From positions 1 through 19,908 of the forward strand of contig CALEIS010000013.1 of NCBI GenBank assembly GCA_937877675.1: 19,908 bases of DNA. Direction: 5' to 3'. Made by a program: the position numbers and the translations under genes. The stretch's first letter is position 1. Every line of letters begins with the position of its first letter. The DNA comes from an uncultured Clostridia bacterium. Lineage in GTDB: Bacteria; Bacillota; Clostridia; Oscillospirales; Acutalibacteraceae. Of this stretch, positions 13,958-19,908 are shown one piece after another. Under the pieces are notes generated by a model. That model made no database searches, had not been told where the DNA came from, and was given only the letters and a program-made list of their open reading frames with translations.

Positions 13958-14932
13958 TTATTTAATTGTCAGTGTGATGGGATAGGATTTGTTGTTTGGT
14001 GTGTCGTCGTATCCACCACTTTGTATCCAGATGGATTTGCCATCGAATTTGTAATCGCAGTTAAAACTAACATTTTCCATAACGCCATTTTCCCATGTTG
14101 CCTCTGAAGTGGGGAAGAAGGAATTAGATATATAACACTCGTTCCAATCAACCCATTTGTTTGTTCCTGCCACAAGTCCGCCAGCGTTTCTGACTTCACA
14201 ACTACGACGAGTGTTGTTGAAAAGGAAATCTTCCTGAAAAACATAGGTAATAGAAAGGTCATGCTTTACGGGGTAACTGATGGTTGCGGTTTTTAACCAT
14301 TCCCCATCTTCTTCCTTAATGTATTGGGAAAAATATGTTTTACCATTTTCATATACTCTATCAATTTTCATGGAATACCAGGTGTTGACCTTCCAATCAT
14401 ATTCGGTATAAACCTTTTTACCTTCACCCTCCCCACCAAAATCGCCATAGGTGTCAGAGAGAGAAAATTCAACTGTTGGACGAGTGCCATCCTCCAAATC
14501 CCAAAGAGAGAATATAAGGACATGTGAGTTGAGAATGTTCTGGAAACCAGCATAACCATTAGTCCAATTGTGTACTGCCCAATAGGTACCCCAGGCATCC
14601 TCGGTACATTTCCAATCAATGGTAACTGCATCATATTCAGTTTCTTCGTGGCACCAGTTTATATACATATTTGGAGCATGTCTTAAAAGATGAGAATAAT
14701 CTGGAAAAGGCTCTGGATTTTCTTCTTTAGTAACATCTTCAGATGAATCTTCTGATTCAGAGGTGCTTTCGGTGACTGAATTCCTTTTGGTTGTGTCATC
14801 TTCCTCTGTTGAGACAACAGATTCATTATCTAACCCCTGATAAATGAAATACCCACCAATAAGAATGCCAATTATAAGGACAATGGAAGTCACAAGAATA
14901 ATAATGCGATTCCTTGTGAAAAAGTTTTTCAT
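13958..14932 (-). CDS. Membrane-anchored DUF3472 domain protein
   Basis: 324 residues. A basic start and one hydrophobic segment (9-32) anchor the protein, with the rest outside. Residues 36-76 form a Ser/Thr/Glu/Asp linker like those of wall-spanning proteins. The remaining region is rich in Trp, Tyr and Asn and matches DUF3472: a 'GYAGFQ' segment (117-120 area), IFSLWDLEDG (140-149), FGGEGEGKKVYTEYDW (165-180), and a late segment with R-S-C-E-V-R-N-A-G-G. DUF3472 is a beta-sandwich type domain often found in secreted carbohydrate-active proteins; its function is not established to my knowledge. GAGGTA lies seven bases before the ATG. The gene is 16 bp after galU, so it is probably co-transcribed, which hints at a surface-polysaccharide role. 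Confidence 0.75.
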   Translation of the reverse strand: MKNFFTRNRIIILVTSIVLIIGILIGGYFIYQGLDNESVVSTEEDDTTKRNSVTESTSESEDSSEDVTKEENPEPFPDYSHLLRHAPNMYINWCHEETEYDAVTIDWKCTEDAWGTYWAVHNWTNGYAGFQNILNSHVLIFSLWDLEDGTRPTVEFSLSDTYGDFGGEGEGKKVYTEYDWKVNTWYSMKIDRVYENGKTYFSQYIKEEDGEWLKTATISYPVKHDLSITYVFQEDFLFNNTRRSCEVRNAGGLVAGTNKWVDWNECYISNSFFPTSEATWENGVMENVSFNCDYKFDGKSIWIQSGGYDDTPNNKSYPITLTIK

Positions 14933-14948
14933 CTAACTACCTCAGGGC

Positions 14949-15824
14949 TTAAAGGGTTTCTGCTAAAGATTTGATATAAGCCTTAAAGTCTTCACCGATT
15001 TCAGGGTGATTAAGAGCAACTTCACAGTTAGCCTTCATAATTCCCATTTTGTTACCCATATCATAACGAGTACCATAGTAATCAAGAGCAATAACACCCT
15101 TTGTCTGTGCAAGAGTTTTCATAGCATCAGTAAGCTGAAGCTCGTTACCTGCACCTTTTGGTGTGTTTTCAAGAATATCAAAAATTTCAGGTGGCATAAC
15201 AACACGACCAAGAATTGAATAGTTTGACATAATTTCTTCTGGCTTTGGTTTTTCAATCATATCTGTGCAGTTGAAAGTGTTTTCTTCAAGCTGTTCAACT
15301 TTAAGTGAGCAATATTTACAAACATCCTTTGCAGGAACTTCTTTAACACCAACAACACCTTTGCCGTATTTTTCATAAGCATCAATAAGCTGTTTTGTAA
15401 CAGGCTCTTTATCTGAAATGAACACATCATCACCATAGAGAATAGCAAAAGGCTCATTACCTACAAAATTCTTAGCACAAAGAACAGCATGACCTAAACC
15501 GCCTGTTTCTTTCTGACGAAGGAAATATGTATTGCAAAGCTGTGAGCATTCAAGAACTGAATCATAAAGGTCTTTCTTGTCAGGGTTTTTACTGAGTTTA
15601 TCTTCAAGCTCATAAGCATGGTCAAAATGGTCTTCGATAACGCCTTTGCCACGGTTTGTGATGATAAGCACATCAGTAATTCCTGATTTTGCTGCTTCTT
15701 CAACAAGATATTGAATAGCAGGTTTATCAACGATATTGAGCATTTCCTTAGGAACTGCTTTTGAAGCAGGAAGAACTCTTGTACCAAGTCCTGCTGCAGG
15801 GATAATAGCCTTAGTAATTTTCAT
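14949..15824 (-). CDS. galU: UTP--glucose-1-phosphate uridylyltransferase
   Basis: Makes UDP-glucose from UTP and glucose-1-phosphate, the precursor for capsule, teichoic acid glycosylation and glycolipids. 291 residues match the family length. The nucleotide-binding motif AAGLGTRVLPASKAVPKEML (10-29) is complete, and KPAIQYLVEEA (34-44), a YGDD motif at the catalytic metal site, and the sugar-binding segment EKPKPEE are present. AAAGGAGA lies before the ATG. It is 29 bp after the DUF2628 gene and precedes the anchored DUF3472 gene. Its product would feed the polysaccharide system controlled by the BY-kinase encoded 2.5 kb away on the other strand. Confidence 0.95.
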   Translation of the reverse strand: MKITKAIIPAAGLGTRVLPASKAVPKEMLNIVDKPAIQYLVEEAAKSGITDVLIITNRGKGVIEDHFDHAYELEDKLSKNPDKKDLYDSVLECSQLCNTYFLRQKETGGLGHAVLCAKNFVGNEPFAILYGDDVFISDKEPVTKQLIDAYEKYGKGVVGVKEVPAKDVCKYCSLKVEQLEENTFNCTDMIEKPKPEEIMSNYSILGRVVMPPEIFDILENTPKGAGNELQLTDAMKTLAQTKGVIALDYYGTRYDMGNKMGIMKANCEVALNHPEIGEDFKAYIKSLAETL

Positions 15825-15853
15825 AATTATTTCTCCTTTATATCAAATTAATA

Positions 15854-16822
15854 TCAATGAAGTAACATCATCAATATCAATTCAAATCCAAAAATAAAAA
15901 TCTTTTCAACAAGCACGGACAAAAAGGCGATGCCGTAGGATGCTTTACCCGTTTTGTAAATAAGCAATGAGCGTTCTTTCTCGTCGAGATTTTTTTCGTT
16001 GATTTTTTGTATTTCAGTTACTACATGTTTATAGTACCATTTGTTTGCATTAAGTGCTATAAATATATTGACTGCAATAGTGGAAATACTCTGGAAAGCC
16101 ATAAGTCCCACACCAAGGTAGTTCTGTTTGTAGGCGTTTAACACTTCCTGAGATAGCTCAGTCAATGTTGCTTGAATTTCCTCGTCTGAAGCACTTGAAT
16201 TTGAAAGGTTTTCAAATTGCTCCATATATTCCAAATTTGCTTCATTTAATCTCTGTACAGGTGGTAAGAATGAAATAAATGAAAGACCAAGTAAAATCGC
16301 CATAAAGATAACGCCCAACTTGTGCATCTTTCTGTAAAAGAACCAGTAAGGAGCAAAGAAGAGTGCTGCCCAGTTGATAGTTCTTTTTCCACCCTTTATA
16401 TAGAAGAACTTTTGAATATATTTTAACGCATCAAATTGCACAAAGGATGCAACATCTAAAGTGCTAACCCCATCTTCCAATTCTTTAGGAAACAGATGTA
16501 TTGGGTTGTTTGGTGATGGGGGAGGGAATGGTGATTCAAAGTTAGTAAAAGGATTGTCGCTTTGATTCTTGTTCTGCTCATTGTTTGTATTTGGTTTAAA
16601 ATCTTCTTTAGGTTGAGTGTGTTCCTCTTCCTTGAAAGAAGGCTCCCATCTGTAACCACTTTCATGCAAATCGGAGTTTTTGCATTTTCCGTTCTGCTTG
16701 TAACATTCCCTGTGATGTGGTGTGCCACAGTAAGGACAAACAACAATGTCGTCCTCAGGTTGAAAAGCACTTTCACACACGGGGCATTTTTCATTTGTAA
16801 ATCTAAATTTGTTTTCTGCCAT
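15854..16822 (-). CDS. Prok-RING zinc finger plus DUF2628 membrane protein
   Basis: The frame extends to a TTG at 16837, but the ATG at 16822 lies two bases after the ahcY stop and suits coupled translation, giving 322 residues. The N-terminus has a zinc-finger arrangement: C13-x2-C16, C29-x2-C32, H36/H37, C40 and C47, with 'DDIVVCPYCGTPHHRECY', the Prok-RING_1 pattern. A polar and Pro-rich linker (60-112) follows. DUF2628 then starts near 131 (FDALKYIQKFF, NWAALFFAPYWFFYRKM at 150-166), with helices at about 150-164, 169-187, 233-254 and 298-319. The role is unknown; the RING-like module probably binds protein or a second zinc finger on the cytoplasmic face. Confidence 0.82.
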   Translation of the reverse strand: MAENKFRFTNEKCPVCESAFQPEDDIVVCPYCGTPHHRECYKQNGKCKNSDLHESGYRWEPSFKEEEHTQPKEDFKPNTNNEQNKNQSDNPFTNFESPFPPPSPNNPIHLFPKELEDGVSTLDVASFVQFDALKYIQKFFYIKGGKRTINWAALFFAPYWFFYRKMHKLGVIFMAILLGLSFISFLPPVQRLNEANLEYMEQFENLSNSSASDEEIQATLTELSQEVLNAYKQNYLGVGLMAFQSISTIAVNIFIALNANKWYYKHVVTEIQKINEKNLDEKERSLLIYKTGKASYGIAFLSVLVEKIFIFGFELILMMLLH

Positions 16823-16824
16823 TA

Positions 16825-18069
16825 TTATACATTCCAACTGTTAATATATTTTTCCTGTTCAGGAGTGAGTATGTCGATTTGAGTTCCCCAACTGTTGAGT
16901 TTTCTCAAAGCAACTTTTCTGTCGATTTCTTCAGGTACATCGATTACAGAAGGAGTAAGCTTTTCGTAATTTTTTACGATATATTCTGCACCAAGAGCCT
17001 GAATAGAGAAGCTCATATCCATAATTTCTGCAGGATGACCATCGCCAGCAGCAAGGTTAACAAGTCTGCCTTCTGCAATAACGCTGATTGTTCTGCCATC
17101 AGCAAGAACATATCCCATAATGTTGTTTCTTTGTTGTTTGATTTCAACTGCCATTTCTTCAAGGTCAGGAAGATTTATTTCAACATTGAAATGACCTGCA
17201 TTACAACAGATTGCACCATCTTTCATGTTTTGGAAAGCTTTTTTTGTGATAACATCTTTGCAACCAGTAACTGTAACAAAAAAGTCACCCTCTTTTGCCG
17301 CCTCTGTCATTTCCATTACAGAGAAACCATCCATTCTTGCTTCCATAGCCTTAATTGGGTCGATTTCAGTAACGATAACCTGTGCACCAAGAGCATTAGC
17401 TCTCATAGCAACACCTTTGCCACACCAACCATAACCTGCAACAACAACTTTTTTACCTGCAACGATTAAGTTTGTTGTACGATTGATTCCGTCCCATACA
17501 GATTGACCTGTACCGTAACGATTGTCAAAAAGATATTTACATTTTGCATTGTTAACTGCAATCATAGGGAATTTAAGCTGACCATCCTTATGCATTGAAA
17601 CAAGACGGATAATACCTGTTGTTGTTTCTTCACATCCACCTAAAACATTTGGTAAAAGCTCAGGATATTCGTTGTGAATAAGGTTAACAAGGTCGCCACC
17701 ATCGTCAATAATAATATCAGGACCAACTTTGATAACCTCACGAAGATGTGACATATACTCTTCTGATGTAGCGTTATACCATGAAAAAACATTTAAGCCG
17801 TTATGTGCAAGTGCCGCCGCAACATCATCCTGAGTTGAAAGTGGATTTGAGCCTGTTACATACATTTCTGCTCCACCTGCAGCAAGTACTGTGCAAAGAT
17901 AAGCAGTTTTTGCTTCAAGGTGAATTGAAAGAGCAACTTTTTTACCTGCAAAGGGTTTTGTTTCGCTAAAATCTTTTTCTATACTACGAAGTACAGGCAT
18001 GTGTGCCTTTACCCAATCGATTTTTTGTTGACCAGACTTATAAAGTTCAATATTTCTTACAAGACTCAT
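16825..18069 (-). CDS. ahcY: S-adenosylhomocysteine hydrolase (adenosylhomocysteinase)
   Basis: Hydrolyses S-adenosylhomocysteine to adenosine and homocysteine with bound NAD+, clearing the product of methyltransferases. The open frame reaches 18114, but the ATG at 18069 with GGAGAAAA upstream gives the normal start MSLVRNIELYKSG. The 414 residues are the short type, without the roughly 40-residue insert of long bacterial forms. Signatures: HLEAKTAYL (50-58), CEETTTG (146-152), active-site K178 and D182 in NAKCKYLFDNRYG, the NAD loop GYGWCGKG (212-219), VTGCKDVI and the CNAGHFNVEI segment. It ends in EKYINSW, as in the short thermophile/archaeal-like form. It is first in an operon with a RING/DUF2628 protein, galU and DUF3472; no link in function is obvious. 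Confidence 0.96.
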   Translation of the reverse strand: MSLVRNIELYKSGQQKIDWVKAHMPVLRSIEKDFSETKPFAGKKVALSIHLEAKTAYLCTVLAAGGAEMYVTGSNPLSTQDDVAAALAHNGLNVFSWYNATSEEYMSHLREVIKVGPDIIIDDGGDLVNLIHNEYPELLPNVLGGCEETTTGIIRLVSMHKDGQLKFPMIAVNNAKCKYLFDNRYGTGQSVWDGINRTTNLIVAGKKVVVAGYGWCGKGVAMRANALGAQVIVTEIDPIKAMEARMDGFSVMEMTEAAKEGDFFVTVTGCKDVITKKAFQNMKDGAICCNAGHFNVEINLPDLEEMAVEIKQQRNNIMGYVLADGRTISVIAEGRLVNLAAGDGHPAEIMDMSFSIQALGAEYIVKNYEKLTPSVIDVPEEIDRKVALRKLNSWGTQIDILTPEQEKYINSWNV

Positions 18070-18104
18070 TTTATTTTCTCCAATTATAAAGTTATATACT
18101 ATAT

Positions 18105-18133
18105 ATAATAGCATAATAGTAGGTAAAAATCAA
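18105..18133 (-). promoter_or_regulatory. Predicted sigma-A promoter for the ahcY operon
   Basis: On the minus strand TTGATT (18133-18128) and TATTAT (18110-18105) are 17 bp apart. The untranslated leader would be only about 30 bases, too short for a SAM or SAH riboswitch. Confidence 0.55.
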
Positions 18134-18170
18134 CAATATTCATTTGCCTATAATAACCAAGACAAAATCA

Positions 18171-18199
18171 TTGACAATAATTGCTTTTTGTGTCATAAT
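18171..18199 (+). promoter_or_regulatory. Predicted sigma-A promoter for the DUF4474 lipoprotein
   Basis: A perfect TTGACA (18171-18176), 17 bp spacer and CATAAT (18194-18199), followed by GGAGG (18233-18237) before the ATG at 18245. It is divergent from the ahcY promoter in a 175 bp intergenic region. Confidence 0.65.
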
Positions 18200-18244
18200 T
18201 ACTGGTGTATGTAACCGAAAGAGAAAGATTACGGAGGTTTAAAT

Positions 18245-19339
18245 ATGAAATCAAATCTTTTAAAGATAGTGTCAGTAATTATGGCAATCACTTTGGTTGT
18301 TTGTAGCTTTGCTTCTTGTAATGTTGCTATTAAAGAAGAGGAACAGGTTATCAAACCTACAGTTGCTACACCTTCAGGTGATAACACACTTCCTAACACT
18401 GATAACAATATGAACGTAAATCCTGATATGCCAAATCTCAATGGTAATAATCCTGGTGGAAATAGTGGTACAATTCCAGGTGAGCCAAGTGGTGGCACAA
18501 CTGGTGGAATAGGTAACAGTATTCTTGGCAACATCCCACAGATTGACTGGGAAGGTACATATAAAGACCTTCAGGCAGCAACAACCCCTGAAAAAATGAG
18601 AGAATATCTCCACATGGCAGGATATGAGTATGATGCAAAACAGCAGATTTTCTATACTCACTTAAATCCTTGGCAGAGATTGATGGGCTTTACTGATGGA
18701 TATGACTTAGCTGCTCCATTTACAAATATGTGGTATCTTACACTTAAAATTGACTTCTCATATGGCGATTATGACTGGAGACTTCAGTGGTGGAAAGGTC
18801 AGTATGGTGTTCTCGAAGGCGCTGAGCTTGGTGTTTACACAAGAGATATCGGCTCAAACTTGAATTTTTATGACTGTGCTGCTGACGAAAACCTTCTTAA
18901 AATGGAAATGGAATATTATCAGTCAACAGCAAAATACAACAAGGGTGACAGACTCTTCATCAGAAAAGAACAGGAACACTGGTGGCTTACAGGCTTTAAG
19001 TTTGGTGTTACAGAGCCAACAAAGTGTGTTGTAGTTGCAACACTTTATGCTCGTGATGAAGATATGGCAGATAAGATTGAAGAGGGTCTTCAGAATGTTA
19101 CTGACGAAAAGGGTAACTGGAATGGCTTCCTTCCTTATACAGACGGTGCAACAGGTAGTGACTTCTATATCAGAAGTGGTAATGTGTTTAAAGTTATCTG
19201 GCGTAAGGCAGGTTATGTAAACTACTACTACATCAGAGATTACATAAATGAACAGCAACAACAGCAGCAACAACAGCAGCAACAACAGCAGCAACCACAA
19301 CAGCCAGAACAACCAGAAAATGGTGAAGTTACTGAATAA
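18245..19339 (+). CDS. DUF4474 lipoprotein with polyglutamine tail
   Basis: 364 residues. An N-terminal lysine, hydrophobic stretch (8-20) and FASC (22-25) form a lipoprotein signal, with C25 as the lipidation site; F at -3 is unusual but fits related clostridial lipoproteins. A disordered Asn/Pro/Gly/Thr linker (26-95) follows. The main domain (about 105-330) matches DUF4474: YDAKQQIFYTHLNPWQRL (119-136), LAAPFTN (155-161), DWRLQWWKGQYG (177-188), GAELGVYTRD (192-201) and HWWLTGFKFG (245-254). The tail is 14 uninterrupted Gln residues (337-350) then Pro/Gln/Glu. DUF4474's function is not known to me. It is probably anchored on the outer face of the membrane. It has its own promoter and a strong terminator. 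Confidence 0.83.
   Translation: MKSNLLKIVSVIMAITLVVCSFASCNVAIKEEEQVIKPTVATPSGDNTLPNTDNNMNVNPDMPNLNGNNPGGNSGTIPGEPSGGTTGGIGNSILGNIPQIDWEGTYKDLQAATTPEKMREYLHMAGYEYDAKQQIFYTHLNPWQRLMGFTDGYDLAAPFTNMWYLTLKIDFSYGDYDWRLQWWKGQYGVLEGAELGVYTRDIGSNLNFYDCAADENLLKMEMEYYQSTAKYNKGDRLFIRKEQEHWWLTGFKFGVTEPTKCVVVATLYARDEDMADKIEEGLQNVTDEKGNWNGFLPYTDGATGSDFYIRSGNVFKVIWRKAGYVNYYYIRDYINEQQQQQQQQQQQQQQPQQPEQPENGEVTE
19253..19294 (+). repeat. 12 bp tandem repeat (polyglutamine codons)
   Basis: The unit CAGCAACAACAG is present about 3.5 times (42 bp) and encodes 14 glutamines of the lipoprotein tail. It is a simple-sequence tract that could change length in frame by slippage. Confidence 0.85.
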
Positions 19340-19356
19340 TTGAATAATTAAAAATT

Positions 19357-19392
19357 AAACCTCACAGTACGCTTAATACTGTGGGGTTTTTA
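19357..19392 (+). terminator. Intrinsic terminator after the lipoprotein gene
   Basis: A 13 bp stem (AAACCTCACAGTA, 19357-19369, with TACTGTGGGGTTT, 19377-19389, one G-U pair) is followed by T residues. The stem lies 17 bp after the stop codon. Confidence 0.9.
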
Positions 19393-19439
19393 TTGTAAAA
19401 AAATACATATAATAAAATAAAAAAACTTTATCATTATAG

Positions 19440-19468
19440 TTGAAAAAGTGTATTTTTTAGTGTAAAAT
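19440..19468 (+). promoter_or_regulatory. Predicted sigma-A promoter for glgP
   Basis: TTGAAA (19440-19445), 17 bp spacer and TAAAAT (19463-19468), about 55 bp before the ATG. Confidence 0.55.
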
Positions 19469-19523
19469 AGACAAAAGGATTTTAATATTTAACTAATTTC
19501 ACAATCTTTTTTGGAGGAATTGT

Positions 19524-19908
19524 ATGAATTATACACTTACAAAGAAACAAGCAAAAGAGCTTGTTGAATCAAAACTTTCACACTTTATTGGGGTTAATCC
19601 TAATGAAGCAACAAATGAACAGTTTTATAAGGCTATTGCACTTATCGTAAGAGACATGATGAGTCAGGGTAGAGCAGAATTCTCAAAGAAGGGTTCTGAA
19701 AAAGGAACAAAAAGAGTTTATTATCTCTGCATGGAATTCCTTATGGGTCGTTCACTTAAAAATAACCTTTACAATCTTAACCTTACAAAGACATTTGAAA
19801 GTGTTTTAAAGGATTATGGTATCAAGATGGATGCTATTTATGATTGCGAACCTGATGCAGGTCTTGGTAACGGTGGTCTTGGTCGTCTTGCTGCTTGTTA
19901 TCTTGATG
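19524..19908 (+). CDS. glgP: Glycogen/alpha-glucan phosphorylase, 5' part (cut by the window end)
   Basis: The open frame begins at the ATG after GGAGGA (19513-19518) and runs off the window after about 128 codons, where a full enzyme is about 750-830 residues. The enzyme releases glucose-1-phosphate from glycogen or maltodextrin ends. Seen are RVYYLCMEFLMGRSLKNNL (around residues 64-82) and EPDAGLGNGGLGRLAACYLD (around 109-128), the conserved N-terminal phosphorylase motifs with the 'GLGNGGLGRLAAC' glycine-rich loop. It has its own promoter, separated from the lipoprotein gene by a strong terminator. The catalytic C-terminal half with the pyridoxal-phosphate lysine lies outside the window, so glycogen versus maltodextrin specificity cannot be told. 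Confidence 0.93.
   Translation, partial: MNYTLTKKQAKELVESKLSHFIGVNPNEATNEQFYKAIALIVRDMMSQGRAEFSKKGSEKGTKRVYYLCMEFLMGRSLKNNLYNLNLTKTFESVLKDYGIKMDAIYDCEPDAGLGNGGLGRLAACYLD

Noticed and set aside
16879..17469. 196-residue plus-strand open frame opposite ahcY
   Set aside because: It lies entirely antisense to a clear SAH hydrolase, has no ribosome binding site, and its Cys/Asn/Phe-rich composition is what reverse translation of a conserved gene gives.
18070..18104. Riboswitch before ahcY
   Set aside because: The leader between the predicted promoter and the start codon is too short for a SAM or SAH aptamer.
18923..19312. Minus-strand open frame with a polyleucine start
   Set aside because: The Leu run is only the complement of the CAG/CAA repeat in the lipoprotein gene, and there is no ribosome binding site.

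Overview
The window looks like a stretch of core chromosome from a low-GC, Gram-positive Clostridia bacterium, probably a gut Oscillospiraceae/Ruminococcaceae-type anaerobe. I infer this from the AT-rich composition, strong AGGAGG-type ribosome binding sites, clean TTGACA/TATAAT promoters with 17 bp spacers, a LysM-G5-M23 cell-wall peptidase, a DUF4474 lipoprotein and a GlnRS/GluRS gene pair. No rRNA, tRNA, CRISPR array, integrase or transposase was seen.

Layout. (1) 1-811, plus strand: the tail of an unidentified gene, then a four-helix membrane protein with its own promoter. A bidirectional terminator follows (819-847). (2) 6249-850, minus strand: one likely operon from a promoter at 6290-6318, in the order membrane-anchored glycerophosphodiester phosphodiesterase, DUF2750 protein, glutamyl-tRNA synthetase, glutaminyl-tRNA synthetase, unknown membrane protein. 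The DUF2750 gene sits between two GC-rich hairpin repeats in opposite orientation. (3) 6395-10841, plus strand: a tightly packed operon made of a membrane-anchored LysM-G5-M23 endopeptidase, an HPr-kinase-like P-loop kinase, a PqqD-like small protein (RiPP recognition element fold) and an ABC exporter of the six-helix plus ATPase type. The last three form a kinase/recognition-element/exporter triad like the tailoring and export part of some RiPP clusters, notably lasso peptide clusters with a PadeK-type kinase, but with no visible precursor peptide, protease or cyclase. This is the most interesting part of the window. (4) 10870-13910, plus strand: a single-chain Wzz/BY-tyrosine-kinase with a (Gly-Tyr)9 tail, from a promoter whose -35 box lies in an 18 bp perfect palindrome, followed by a MATE transporter and a bidirectional terminator (13912-13957). 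(5) 18069-13958, minus strand: a probable operon of S-adenosylhomocysteine hydrolase, a Prok-RING/DUF2628 membrane protein, GalU, and a membrane-anchored DUF3472 protein. (6) 18171-19908, plus strand: a DUF4474 lipoprotein with a polyglutamine tail and terminator, then the start of glycogen phosphorylase, cut by the window end.

Functional themes are cell envelope (M23 peptidase, BY-kinase, GalU, anchored DUF3472 and DUF4474 proteins, GDPD), translation (GluRS, GlnRS), one-carbon metabolism (AhcY) and glycogen use (GlgP). All family calls come from reading motifs by eye, with no database search.
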